Shown here: positions 18,494 through 25,943 of the stretch, piece after piece
How positions within the stretch are numbered: the stretch's first letter is position 1
Layout: each line of letters begins with the position of its first letter
Assembly: GCF_037026715.1 (NCBI RefSeq)
Contig: NZ_JBANCG010000002.1
Span: 186,001 to 250,000 of the forward strand
Origin: Breoghania sp037026715
Lineage (GTDB): Bacteria; Pseudomonadota; Alphaproteobacteria; Rhizobiales; Stappiaceae
Direction of reading: 5' to 3'
DNA: 64,000 nucleotides
Made by a program: the position numbers and the translations under genes
The notes under the pieces: model-generated
Databases searched by the model: none
What the model saw: the letters and a program-made list of their open reading frames with translations, nothing else
What the model was told of the DNA's origin: nothing

Positions 18494-20572
18494 ATGAAAT
18501 CGCGTGCGTGTGCCCGTCTGCTTGGCAGTGTCAGCTTCCTGTCCCTTTCCGTTGTGATGGCGTCCTCTGCCGTGGCGCAGGACGCCAGCAGCGCGGGCAA
18601 TGTGATCGAGCTCGACACCATTGTCGTCAGCGGCGAAAAGGTCGAGCGCAGTCTCGACAAGACCGCCAGCTCGGTGACGGTGGTCGGTAGCGCAGACCTG
18701 GAGACCCGGCCGGGCGATGATTCGGTCGAGAGGGCGCTGCAGAACATTCCGAACGTGAACTACTATTCGGCCGTCGGCGCCGCGCCGTCGATCCGCGGTC
18801 AGGACACGCAGGGTCCCAACACCGGCGCCGTCGCCTTCTTCGGTGGCACCGTTCCGCGCGCGACCATCAACATGGATGGCCACAACCTCAACTACTTCGA
18901 ATATGTCTACGGCACGTCCTCGATCTGGGACGTGGATACGATCGAGGTCTTCCGCGGCCCGCAGACCACCTCGCAGGGCGCGAATTCGGTCGCCGGCGCG
19001 ATCATCGTGAACACCAAGGATCCGACCTTCACCACCGAGGGGGCTGCCCAGGTCGAGGTGGGCAACTACAACATGAAGCGCGGCTCGGCGATGTTCAATT
19101 CGCCGATCGGCAACGATCTCGCCTTCCGCCTGGCGCTCGACCACTACGGCCGCGACACCTTCATCGACTACGTCAGCCCCTCCTACACGGCGGGCGCCAC
19201 CGACACCGACCTGATGCGGTTTACCGGCCGCGCCAAGCTGCTGTGGACGCCGGAGGCCATTCCGGAGCTGGAGGCGAAGCTCACTTACCAGCATTCCCAG
19301 TCGAACAACCCGACCCAGGAATCCGCTTTCGAGCCTTATGACGACCTCGACAGCACGGTGACCAACATGCCGACCTGGTACCAGCGCACCAACACCGGCA
19401 TCGCGGACGTGACCTACGCGTTCAAGAACACGCTGAAGCTGACCAACCAGTTGCAATATTCCGATACCTACACCAAGCGGAACATCGAGCCGGTGACGGC
19501 CGGCAAGGCGATCATCGAGGAGACCAACGTCTCCAACGAGACGCGGCTCAATTTCGGCGATGCCTTCACGCGGGTCAGCGGGGTTGCCGGCGTCTACTAC
19601 TCCCACACGGATTCCGACGAGACGCTGAACTATCTCGGCAACTCCGCCTTCGACGACACCAAGGACAATCTCGGCCTCTTCGCCGAGGTCGATGTCAAGC
19701 TGACCGACCGCTGGACGCTGACCGGCGGCCTTCGCTACGAGCGCGACCGCGTGCAGCGGGTCGGCACCTCGTCCTTCACCACGACCGATCTCGACTATGA
19801 CCAGACTTTCGACGCCTGGCTGCCGAAGGTCTCGCTCGCCTATGAGCTCACCCCGGAGGTCACCGTCGGCGCGCTCGTCAGCCGTGGCGCCAATCCCGGC
19901 GGCGTGGCGCTCGATCTCTACCAGCGCCGCTGGATGGACTTCGAGCAGGAGACCGTGTGGAACTACGAGCTCTTCACCCGCGCGCACTTCCTGAACGACA
20001 GGCTGTTCGTCTCCGGCAACGTGTTCTTCATGGACTACACCGATGCCCAGCGCTACGTGACGACGAACCTCGTCTCCGGCGTCACGCAGATCCTGACGGT
20101 GAACGCCGAGAGCGCCTATTCGTATGGCGCGGAAGTGGCGATGACCTACCGGCTTCTGGACAATGTCAGGGGCAGCGCCAATGCCGGCATCCTGAAGACC
20201 GAGATCGAGGAGTTCAGCCTGCTGCCGGCCTACGAGGGCAACGATTTCTCAAAGGCGCCGGGCTACATGCTGGGCGCGGGCGTGGAATGGAACATCACGC
20301 CGGAGCTGTTGCTGGCGGTCGACGTCAAGCACGTGGACGGCTACTACTCCGACGACGCCAACACCCCCGCCTATCAGGTCGATCCCTACACGGTCGCCAA
20401 TTCGCGCCTGAGCTACCAGATGAACGATCATCTGAAGCTCTACGGCTACGTCAACAACATCTTCGACGAGCGCGAGCCCACCTATCTGCAGGCGAACCGT
20501 TCCGTCGGCGGCACGGAAGGCTACATGCTCTCGCCGCGCATGTTCGGTGTCGGCATGAAGGCGACGTTCTGA
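18494..20572 (+). CDS. TonB-dependent outer-membrane receptor
   Basis: A 692-aa receptor with a cleavable signal peptide (MKSRACARLLGSVSFLSLSVVMASSAVAQ), a TonB-box-like segment LDTIVVSGEK, a plug domain through about residue 170 (GDDSVERALQNIPNVNYYSAVGAAPSIRGQDTQG, then TIEVFRGPQTTSQGANSVAGAIIVNTKDP) and a 22-strand barrel ending in an aromatic residue (MKATF). It should bring a scarce metal chelate into the periplasm using TonB energy. The next gene, 4 bp downstream, is a periplasmic binding protein and the rest of a FecCD importer faces it, so the locus is a complete uptake route. The ligand cannot be read from the sequence. Confidence 0.92.
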   Translation: MKSRACARLLGSVSFLSLSVVMASSAVAQDASSAGNVIELDTIVVSGEKVERSLDKTASSVTVVGSADLETRPGDDSVERALQNIPNVNYYSAVGAAPSIRGQDTQGPNTGAVAFFGGTVPRATINMDGHNLNYFEYVYGTSSIWDVDTIEVFRGPQTTSQGANSVAGAIIVNTKDPTFTTEGAAQVEVGNYNMKRGSAMFNSPIGNDLAFRLALDHYGRDTFIDYVSPSYTAGATDTDLMRFTGRAKLLWTPEAIPELEAKLTYQHSQSNNPTQESAFEPYDDLDSTVTNMPTWYQRTNTGIADVTYAFKNTLKLTNQLQYSDTYTKRNIEPVTAGKAIIEETNVSNETRLNFGDAFTRVSGVAGVYYSHTDSDETLNYLGNSAFDDTKDNLGLFAEVDVKLTDRWTLTGGLRYERDRVQRVGTSSFTTTDLDYDQTFDAWLPKVSLAYELTPEVTVGALVSRGANPGGVALDLYQRRWMDFEQETVWNYELFTRAHFLNDRLFVSGNVFFMDYTDAQRYVTTNLVSGVTQILTVNAESAYSYGAEVAMTYRLLDNVRGSANAGILKTEIEEFSLLPAYEGNDFSKAPGYMLGAGVEWNITPELLLAVDVKHVDGYYSDDANTPAYQVDPYTVANSRLSYQMNDHLKLYGYVNNIFDEREPTYLQANRSVGGTEGYMLSPRMFGVGMKATF

Positions 20573-20576
20573 TCCC

Positions 20577-21554
20577 ATGAAGCTTGTGAAAAACGTCATC
20601 CCGGCCTTGGTTGCCTGCCTCGCGGTCGCACTCGCCGCTGAGGCGGGCCTCGCCGGCGAAAAGACCGTCACCGACGACACCGGCCGCACCGTCACCGTGC
20701 CGGAGAGGCCCGAGCGTATCGTCGTCCTGCATGAGCCTCTGCTGGGCGTGCCGATCATCGATATCGGAGGACCCGTCGTGGGCAGCTATGGACGCACGGA
20801 CGAGGGCAAGGTGTTGACAGCTGTCAACTTCGTCACGGCCGTGCTCGGTCCCGACGCGCCTCAGCCCAGATCGGGCATCGGTGCCATCGGCGCCATCGAT
20901 CTGGAGCGCCTGAGGGCGCTCCACCCCGACCTGATCGTCTCCACCGAGCATGATCGCGACAAGGCCGACCAGCTCTCCGCCGTCGCCCCCGTCTATCTTC
21001 AGGCGAGCAGCACCGGCGAGGTCCACGGCTTTTCCGCGCAGGCGGATCTGGCGAAGCTGATCGGCCGCGAGGATGCCTTTGCAAGACGCGAGGCCGACTA
21101 TCGCGCGCGGCTCGAAAAGCTGCGCGCGTCCTTGGCCGAAGACCCGGAGGGCAAGACCTATCTCGCCGTCATGATCTCCGATCAGGCGAGCCTCGTCGGC
21201 AACATGTCGGGGCTCATCCAGGCGGTGGAGGATCTCGGCTACGTCCGCGTGCCGCTCGATAATGCGGGTGCCGCAAGCGGGCTCGGCTCCACCTTCGCCG
21301 TTCCTCTGTCGCCTGAAATCCTGGGACGTCTCGACCCGGATCTCCTGATCGTCATGAAGAGCTATGCGGAGGCGGACCGCGACGAGGCGGCGATCCGCGC
21401 GCGGCTCGATCGCATCATGCCCGGTTGGGAGCGCTTCCTGAAACCGGCGCGCGAGGGGCGGATCATGTTTGTGGACGCCGCCCCCCTCGCAACGCCGAGC
21501 GTGGCCAGTGCGGAGAATTTCCTCGATCTCTACGAGAGTTGGGTGAAGCGCTGA
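20577..21554 (+). CDS. ABC transporter periplasmic substrate-binding protein (FepB/BtuF class)
   Basis: A 325-aa periplasmic binding protein with a Sec signal (MKLVKNVIPALVACLAVALAAEAGLAG) and no lipobox. The mature protein opens with TVTDDTGRTVTVPERPERIVVLHEPLLGVPIIDIG and contains the HPDLIVSTEH hinge segment, as in class III binding proteins for siderophores, haem or cobalamin. It sits 4 bp after the TonB receptor and is convergent with the two permease genes, a split arrangement around one transport system. Confidence 0.88.
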   Translation: MKLVKNVIPALVACLAVALAAEAGLAGEKTVTDDTGRTVTVPERPERIVVLHEPLLGVPIIDIGGPVVGSYGRTDEGKVLTAVNFVTAVLGPDAPQPRSGIGAIGAIDLERLRALHPDLIVSTEHDRDKADQLSAVAPVYLQASSTGEVHGFSAQADLAKLIGREDAFARREADYRARLEKLRASLAEDPEGKTYLAVMISDQASLVGNMSGLIQAVEDLGYVRVPLDNAGAASGLGSTFAVPLSPEILGRLDPDLLIVMKSYAEADRDEAAIRARLDRIMPGWERFLKPAREGRIMFVDAAPLATPSVASAENFLDLYESWVKR

Positions 21555-21568
21555 GGCGGAGACTTGGG

Positions 21569-21587
21569 GCGGCGGTTTGGCCGCCGC
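21569..21587. terminator. bidirectional hairpin between convergent uptake genes
   Basis: A perfect 7-bp stem GCGGCGG / CCGCCGC with a TTTGG loop lies in the 51-bp gap between the convergent binding-protein and permease genes. Position and symmetry fit a shared terminator; there is no T run. Confidence 0.5.
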
Positions 21588-21605
21588 TCCTCGCCCCACA
21601 ACATC

Positions 21606-22661
21606 TTACCTCACCCGCAAGGCCCTGAGCCGCAGCGTGATGATGAAGAGCGGCACGCCCAGGATCGTCAGGCTGAGGCCGAGCGGTAACGCGATGTCGC
21701 CGGCATAGGCCCGCGTCAGGCAGTCGGCGCCGACCACGAGGACGCCGCCGGCAAGCCCCGACAGGATCAGCCGCGCCCGCCCGCGCGCGGGCGACAGGAA
21801 GCCCGCCAGATGCGGCGCCATGACCCCCAGAAAGATCAGCGGACCGACCGCCGTCACCGCGGCTGAGCTCAGCAGCACGGCGGCCAGCAGGATCAGCGGG
21901 CGCGACCACGCGACCGGCTCGCCGAGCGCCTGTGCCAGTTCGTCGCCGAGATCGTAGCTCTTGAGCGCGCGCCCGGTGAAGAAGGCGACGACGAGGCTCA
22001 GGCCGAACCACGGCGCGATCGCGAGGATCGCCTCGGGGCTCGCCTGGAACAACGATCCCGCCAGCCAGTCCGACAGCGAATAGGAGGTTTCCTTCGGCGT
22101 GTAGAGGATCAGGATCGAGGTGACGGAGGAAAGCACCGTATCGACGGCGATGCCCATCAGCAGGATCGCGAGCCCGCTGGAGCGTGCGCCGCCGGAAAGC
22201 CAGATGAGCGCCAGCGCCACGGCGAGGCCGCCGGCAAGCGCCGCGACCGGGATCAGGCCTTTCGGCGCTTCGGGCATGAACACCAGAAGCAGCATGATCA
22301 CCACCATCGAGCCCTGCGACAGGCCGAAGAGCCCCGGGTCGGCCAGCGGGTTTCGCGCAAGCGACTGCAACATCGCGCCCGCCATCGCCACCAGCCAGCC
22401 GGCCATGAAGCCGACCACAATGCGCGGCAGCCGTACGTCGATGAGCGCAAATGCCTGATCGGGGGCGACCGTCGTACCCGCAAGGCCTGTCAGGACATCG
22501 GGAAAGCCCGTCTCCGTCGCGCCCACCAGCAGCGCCATGACGGAGAGCACCAGGGCGAGAACGGCCAGGAAAACGGCCGCCGCCAGATTGCCGAGCCGGA
22601 TCTGGAGGCCGGAGGCGAAGGCGAGCACCGGCTTGCCGTCGGTCGCGCGCGTCAGGGTCAT
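21606..22661 (-). CDS. FecCD-family ABC transporter permease (second)
   Basis: A 351-aa polytopic permease with about ten TM helices. The FecCD hallmarks are RLPRIVVGFMAGWLVAMAGAMLQSLARNPLADPGLFGLSQG and, near the C-terminus, AVTAVGPLIFLGVMAPHLAGFLSPARGRARL, the ATPase-contact region. The start at 22661 overlaps the stop of the partner permease by ATGA. The frame stays open far upstream to 23081, but that part is only the antisense-frame shadow of the first permease. It forms the heterodimeric membrane channel with the 337-aa permease. Confidence 0.9.
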   Translation of the reverse strand: MTLTRATDGKPVLAFASGLQIRLGNLAAAVFLAVLALVLSVMALLVGATETGFPDVLTGLAGTTVAPDQAFALIDVRLPRIVVGFMAGWLVAMAGAMLQSLARNPLADPGLFGLSQGSMVVIMLLLVFMPEAPKGLIPVAALAGGLAVALALIWLSGGARSSGLAILLMGIAVDTVLSSVTSILILYTPKETSYSLSDWLAGSLFQASPEAILAIAPWFGLSLVVAFFTGRALKSYDLGDELAQALGEPVAWSRPLILLAAVLLSSAAVTAVGPLIFLGVMAPHLAGFLSPARGRARLILSGLAGGVLVVGADCLTRAYAGDIALPLGLSLTILGVPLFIITLRLRALRVR

Positions 22662-23671
22662 GTCGCGCCTCGTGCGCCGGGGGTGAGATAGAAGCGGCGC
22701 ACGATCGCCACGAAGACGATGCCGCCGACGAGGTCCGTCAGGATGCCCGTGTGGAGCACGTAGGGCGAAAACGCGTGGCGCGCGATGAGATCGCCGGCAA
22801 GACAGGCGATCGCGCCCACCATCGCCGAGGCCGGCAGGGTCACGCCGAAACCGGCGCCGGTGAAGGGGCGCACGATATGCGGAACCACGAGGCCGACGAA
22901 GCCGATGGGCCCGCAGATCGCCACCGCCGAGCCCGCGCCAAGCGTGACCGCGGCGAGCGCGATCCGGCTTGTCCACTTGACGTTGACGCCCGCCGAGGCC
23001 GCCTTTTCGGGGCCCAGCATGACGAGGGTCAGCGGGCGGGAGATGACGGCGAGCACGACGAGGGAGAGGGCGCCGATCCACCAGAAATCGGCCAACCGGT
23101 CGGCATAGACGTGATTGATGTTGCCGGTGATCCAGCCGAGGAAATCGCTCCGGCGCGCCGGATCGGCCAGCAGGAAGGCGTTGGCGATGCCGACAAAGAG
23201 CATGGAGACGAGGGCGCCCGAAAGGATCAGCGCCAGCCCGCGCGGGTCGCGCGAAAGGCCGGCGAGCCGCGCCACGCTCAGGCAGGCCACGAAGCCGAAG
23301 GCCGCTCCGGCCAGGGCCGCCACCCCTTGAGCGGCGACGCCGAGGTTGAACGTGTAGGCGCCGACGATCACGAACAGCATGGCGCCGGCGTTGATGCCCA
23401 GCGTGGAAGGTGAGGCGAGCGGATTGCGGGTGAGTCCCTGCAGCACGGTGCCGCCGGCGGCCATCAGCGCGCCGGTATAGATCGCGATCAGCGCGCGTGG
23501 CAGCCGCTGGTAGACCACGACGAAATGGTCGTAATCGTCGAGATCGAACCGGGTGAGGGCGGCGATCACGTCCCGCCAGCCGATCGTCACCGCGCCGATG
23601 GCGAGGTTGGCGAGGAGGCTTGCGAGAAGGATCAGGGCGACCGCCGCGAGAAAGAGCCAGCGCCGCCTCAT
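22658..23671 (-). CDS. FecCD-family ABC transporter permease (first)
   Basis: A 337-aa integral membrane protein with a TM helix at the very start (RRRWLFLAAVALILLASLLANLAIG), the FecCD motif YQRLPRALIAIYTGALMAAGGTVLQGLTRNPLASPSTLGINAGA and the coupling segment AVAICGPIGFVGLVVPHIVRPFTG. It is coupled by ATGA at both ends, to the ATPase upstream and the second permease downstream, giving an ATPase-permease-permease minus-strand operon. Confidence 0.9.
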   Translation of the reverse strand: MRRRWLFLAAVALILLASLLANLAIGAVTIGWRDVIAALTRFDLDDYDHFVVVYQRLPRALIAIYTGALMAAGGTVLQGLTRNPLASPSTLGINAGAMLFVIVGAYTFNLGVAAQGVAALAGAAFGFVACLSVARLAGLSRDPRGLALILSGALVSMLFVGIANAFLLADPARRSDFLGWITGNINHVYADRLADFWWIGALSLVVLAVISRPLTLVMLGPEKAASAGVNVKWTSRIALAAVTLGAGSAVAICGPIGFVGLVVPHIVRPFTGAGFGVTLPASAMVGAIACLAGDLIARHAFSPYVLHTGILTDLVGGIVFVAIVRRFYLTPGARGAT

Positions 23672-24495
23672 GCCTGTGCCCGCTTGCGGTCCAATTCCGG
23701 GCCAGGCGAGAGGGCGGGCTCCCCGCGTCCCCTGCGGTTGGGCAGGCAGACGAGACGCCCGTCGCGCACGAAGATGTCGCTCTCCAGTCCGAAAACGCGC
23801 GAAACGGCCTCCGCCGTCACGGTTTCCGCCACCGCGCCCGCGGCCTCGATCCGGCCCTCGCGCATCATCACCACATCATCGGCGAAGGTCGTCGTGAGGT
23901 TGAGGTCGTGCAGCACGGTCACGACCGTCTTTCCGTGGATCTCCGTCAGCTCGCGCACCAGATCGAGAACGGCATACTGGTACTTCATGTCGAGGTGATT
24001 GACCGGCTCGTCCATCAGCACGGTCTCCGCGTCCTGCGCCAGCACCATGGCGATGAAGGCGCGCTGGCGCTGGCCGCCGGACAGCGCGTTGACCTGCCGG
24101 TTCGCCATGTCGGCAAGGCCGACCGTTTCAAGCGCATGGGCGAAGAGCTTGCGGTCGCGCGCGCTCGGGCCGCCGATGAGCGAATAGCGGGCGTATCCGG
24201 CAAGCTCGACCAACTCGCCCAGCGTCATGTAGTCCGGGCAATGGCTTTCCTGCGGCAGGTAGGCGATGCGGCGGGCAAGTCCCCGCCGACCGATCCGGCC
24301 AAGCGGCACCCCAGCCAGCGTCACCTCTCCCGACTGGACCGGCACGAAGCCCATGATGGCCTTCAGGAGAGTCGATTTGCCGCAGCCGTTCGGGCCGACC
24401 AGAGCGGTCAGCCGGCCGGTTGCGAAGCCGACAGACAAGCGGTTGAGAACTCTTGTTTTTCCATAGGAGGCGACGACGTTTCTGGCTTCCAGCAA
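23668..24495 (-). CDS. FecE/BtuD-type ABC transporter ATPase
   Basis: About 275 aa with a complete nucleotide-binding domain: Walker A LVGPNGCGKSTLL, Q-loop YLPQESHCP, signature LSGGQRQRAFIAMVLAQD, Walker B TVLMDEPVNHLD and the switch His in VVTVLHDLN. It energises the neighbouring FecCD permeases. The start is uncertain: no ATG stands at the homology boundary, so a TTG at 24495 after GGAATCCAAGGC is chosen; the frame stays open to a TTG at 24555, which would add 20 residues. The gap to the divergent monooxygenase is AT-rich near 24530-24565 and probably holds the promoter. Confidence 0.87.
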   Translation of the reverse strand: MLEARNVVASYGKTRVLNRLSVGFATGRLTALVGPNGCGKSTLLKAIMGFVPVQSGEVTLAGVPLGRIGRRGLARRIAYLPQESHCPDYMTLGELVELAGYARYSLIGGPSARDRKLFAHALETVGLADMANRQVNALSGGQRQRAFIAMVLAQDAETVLMDEPVNHLDMKYQYAVLDLVRELTEIHGKTVVTVLHDLNLTTTFADDVVMMREGRIEAAGAVAETVTAEAVSRVFGLESDIFVRDGRLVCLPNRRGRGEPALSPGPELDRKRAQA

Positions 24496-24628
24496 AGCCT
24501 TGGATTCCCGACTTGGCAAATAGGCGTAGGGATAAAACCATACTATTATACTCAAGAATTAGAAAGGCCCTGCACCGCTGTCTGTCGGGGCATCGTGACG
24601 CGCGGATTTTCGAGGAAGGCTGGACTGT

Positions 24629-25933
24629 ATGAGAAACAACAAGATGCTGCACATCGGCATGTCGCTCGCTCCCACCTGGCTGAGCGGCGAGGCGTGGCGG
24701 CGCCCTGACAGCAACGTCGAAGGCCTGCTCACGAGCGACTACTATCTCGATATCGCAAGGCGTTCGGAGGCGGCGAAGCTCGATTTCGTCTTCCGGCCGG
24801 ACACGCTTTTTCTCCATCCGAAGATGCTCGAATCAGGGCCTGGCTTCGGTGCTCTCGACCCCACCGTCCTGCTCGCCTCTATCGCGCACGGAACCTCTCG
24901 CATCGGACTGCTGTCCACCGTCTCCACGACGTTCTATCCGCCCTATGTCGTCGCCCGGCAGATCCAGTCGCTGAACTGGCTGAGCAACGGCCGGGCCGGC
25001 TGGAACATCGTCACCGCGCTCGATGGCAACGAGAATTTCGGCCTTGCCGACATGCCGACGCCGGAAGAGCGCTATGCCCGCGCCGCGGAGTTCACCGAAG
25101 TCGTGCGCCGGCTGTGGGACAGCTTCCCCGAAGCCGCGATCCGGCACGACCGGGAGGCGGGGATCGGCACGGATGCCTCCCTCATTCGCCCGATCGACCA
25201 CGAGGGCGGCTGCTTCTCGGTCAAGGGGCCGCTCAACCTGCCGTCCTTCGGCCGCTCGCCGGTGCCGCTCATCCAGGCCGGCGCATCGCCGATTGGGCGC
25301 GACTTCGCATCCTCCATCGCCGATGCGATCTTTGCGGCGACGCCAGACAGGGACGCAGCCATCGATCTGCGCCGGGACCTGCGCTCGCGCGCGGAAGGCC
25401 ACGGCCGGCCGGCCGATGCGATCAAGGTACTGCCCGGTCTCAGTCTCTATCTCGGCCGTACACGGCAGGAGGCGCGGGACCTTTTCGCCGAAACCCATGC
25501 CCGCGCCGACCGGGGGCGGAAGATCGCCACGATCCTCGAAATGACCGGGCTCGACCTTTCCGACTGGCCGGACGAGCGCCGCGTGACGTCGGCCGATCTG
25601 CCCACGGCGCCGGAAAAGGTGCGCAGCCGCACCCATTCCGACCTGTTGCGGCGGCTGATCCTGCGCGATGAGCCGACGGTAGCCGATCTGCTCACACGTC
25701 CGGAGGTGATGGGATCTTCGCACTGGCAGGTGATCGGCACCGTGGACGATGCCATCGCCGAGATCATGGACTGGGCGGACGCTGGCGCCATGGACGGGTT
25801 CATCGCCGTGCCCGGCGGGTCGGTGGCGTGTATGCACCGCACGCTGGACGAGATGATCCCAAGGCTTTCGGAAGCTGGCCTTTTCCGCAACGATTATTCC
25901 GGCACAACCTTCGCCGAGCATCTGGCCGAATAG
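24629..25933 (+). CDS. FMN-dependent monooxygenase, NtaA/SnaA/DszA family
   Basis: A 434-aa luciferase-like flavin monooxygenase. The N-terminus LHIGMSLAPTWLSGEAWRRPD, the LDFVFRPDTLFLHP segment, the ISRIG-type strand SRIGLLSTVSTTFYPPYVVARQIQSLNWLSNGRAGWNIVTA and the later SPVPLIQAGASPIGRDFA segment are characteristic of the NtaA/SnaA/DszA/DmoA subgroup. These enzymes use reduced FMN from a separate reductase to cleave C-N or C-S bonds of chelators (NTA, EDTA) or organosulfur compounds. It is transcribed divergently from the ABC ATPase. A role in breaking down the imported chelator is inferred only from position; no flavin reductase is adjacent. Confidence 0.85.
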   Translation: MRNNKMLHIGMSLAPTWLSGEAWRRPDSNVEGLLTSDYYLDIARRSEAAKLDFVFRPDTLFLHPKMLESGPGFGALDPTVLLASIAHGTSRIGLLSTVSTTFYPPYVVARQIQSLNWLSNGRAGWNIVTALDGNENFGLADMPTPEERYARAAEFTEVVRRLWDSFPEAAIRHDREAGIGTDASLIRPIDHEGGCFSVKGPLNLPSFGRSPVPLIQAGASPIGRDFASSIADAIFAATPDRDAAIDLRRDLRSRAEGHGRPADAIKVLPGLSLYLGRTRQEARDLFAETHARADRGRKIATILEMTGLDLSDWPDERRVTSADLPTAPEKVRSRTHSDLLRRLILRDEPTVADLLTRPEVMGSSHWQVIGTVDDAIAEIMDWADAGAMDGFIAVPGGSVACMHRTLDEMIPRLSEAGLFRNDYSGTTFAEHLAE

Positions 25934-25943
25934 CGCGCCGTCG

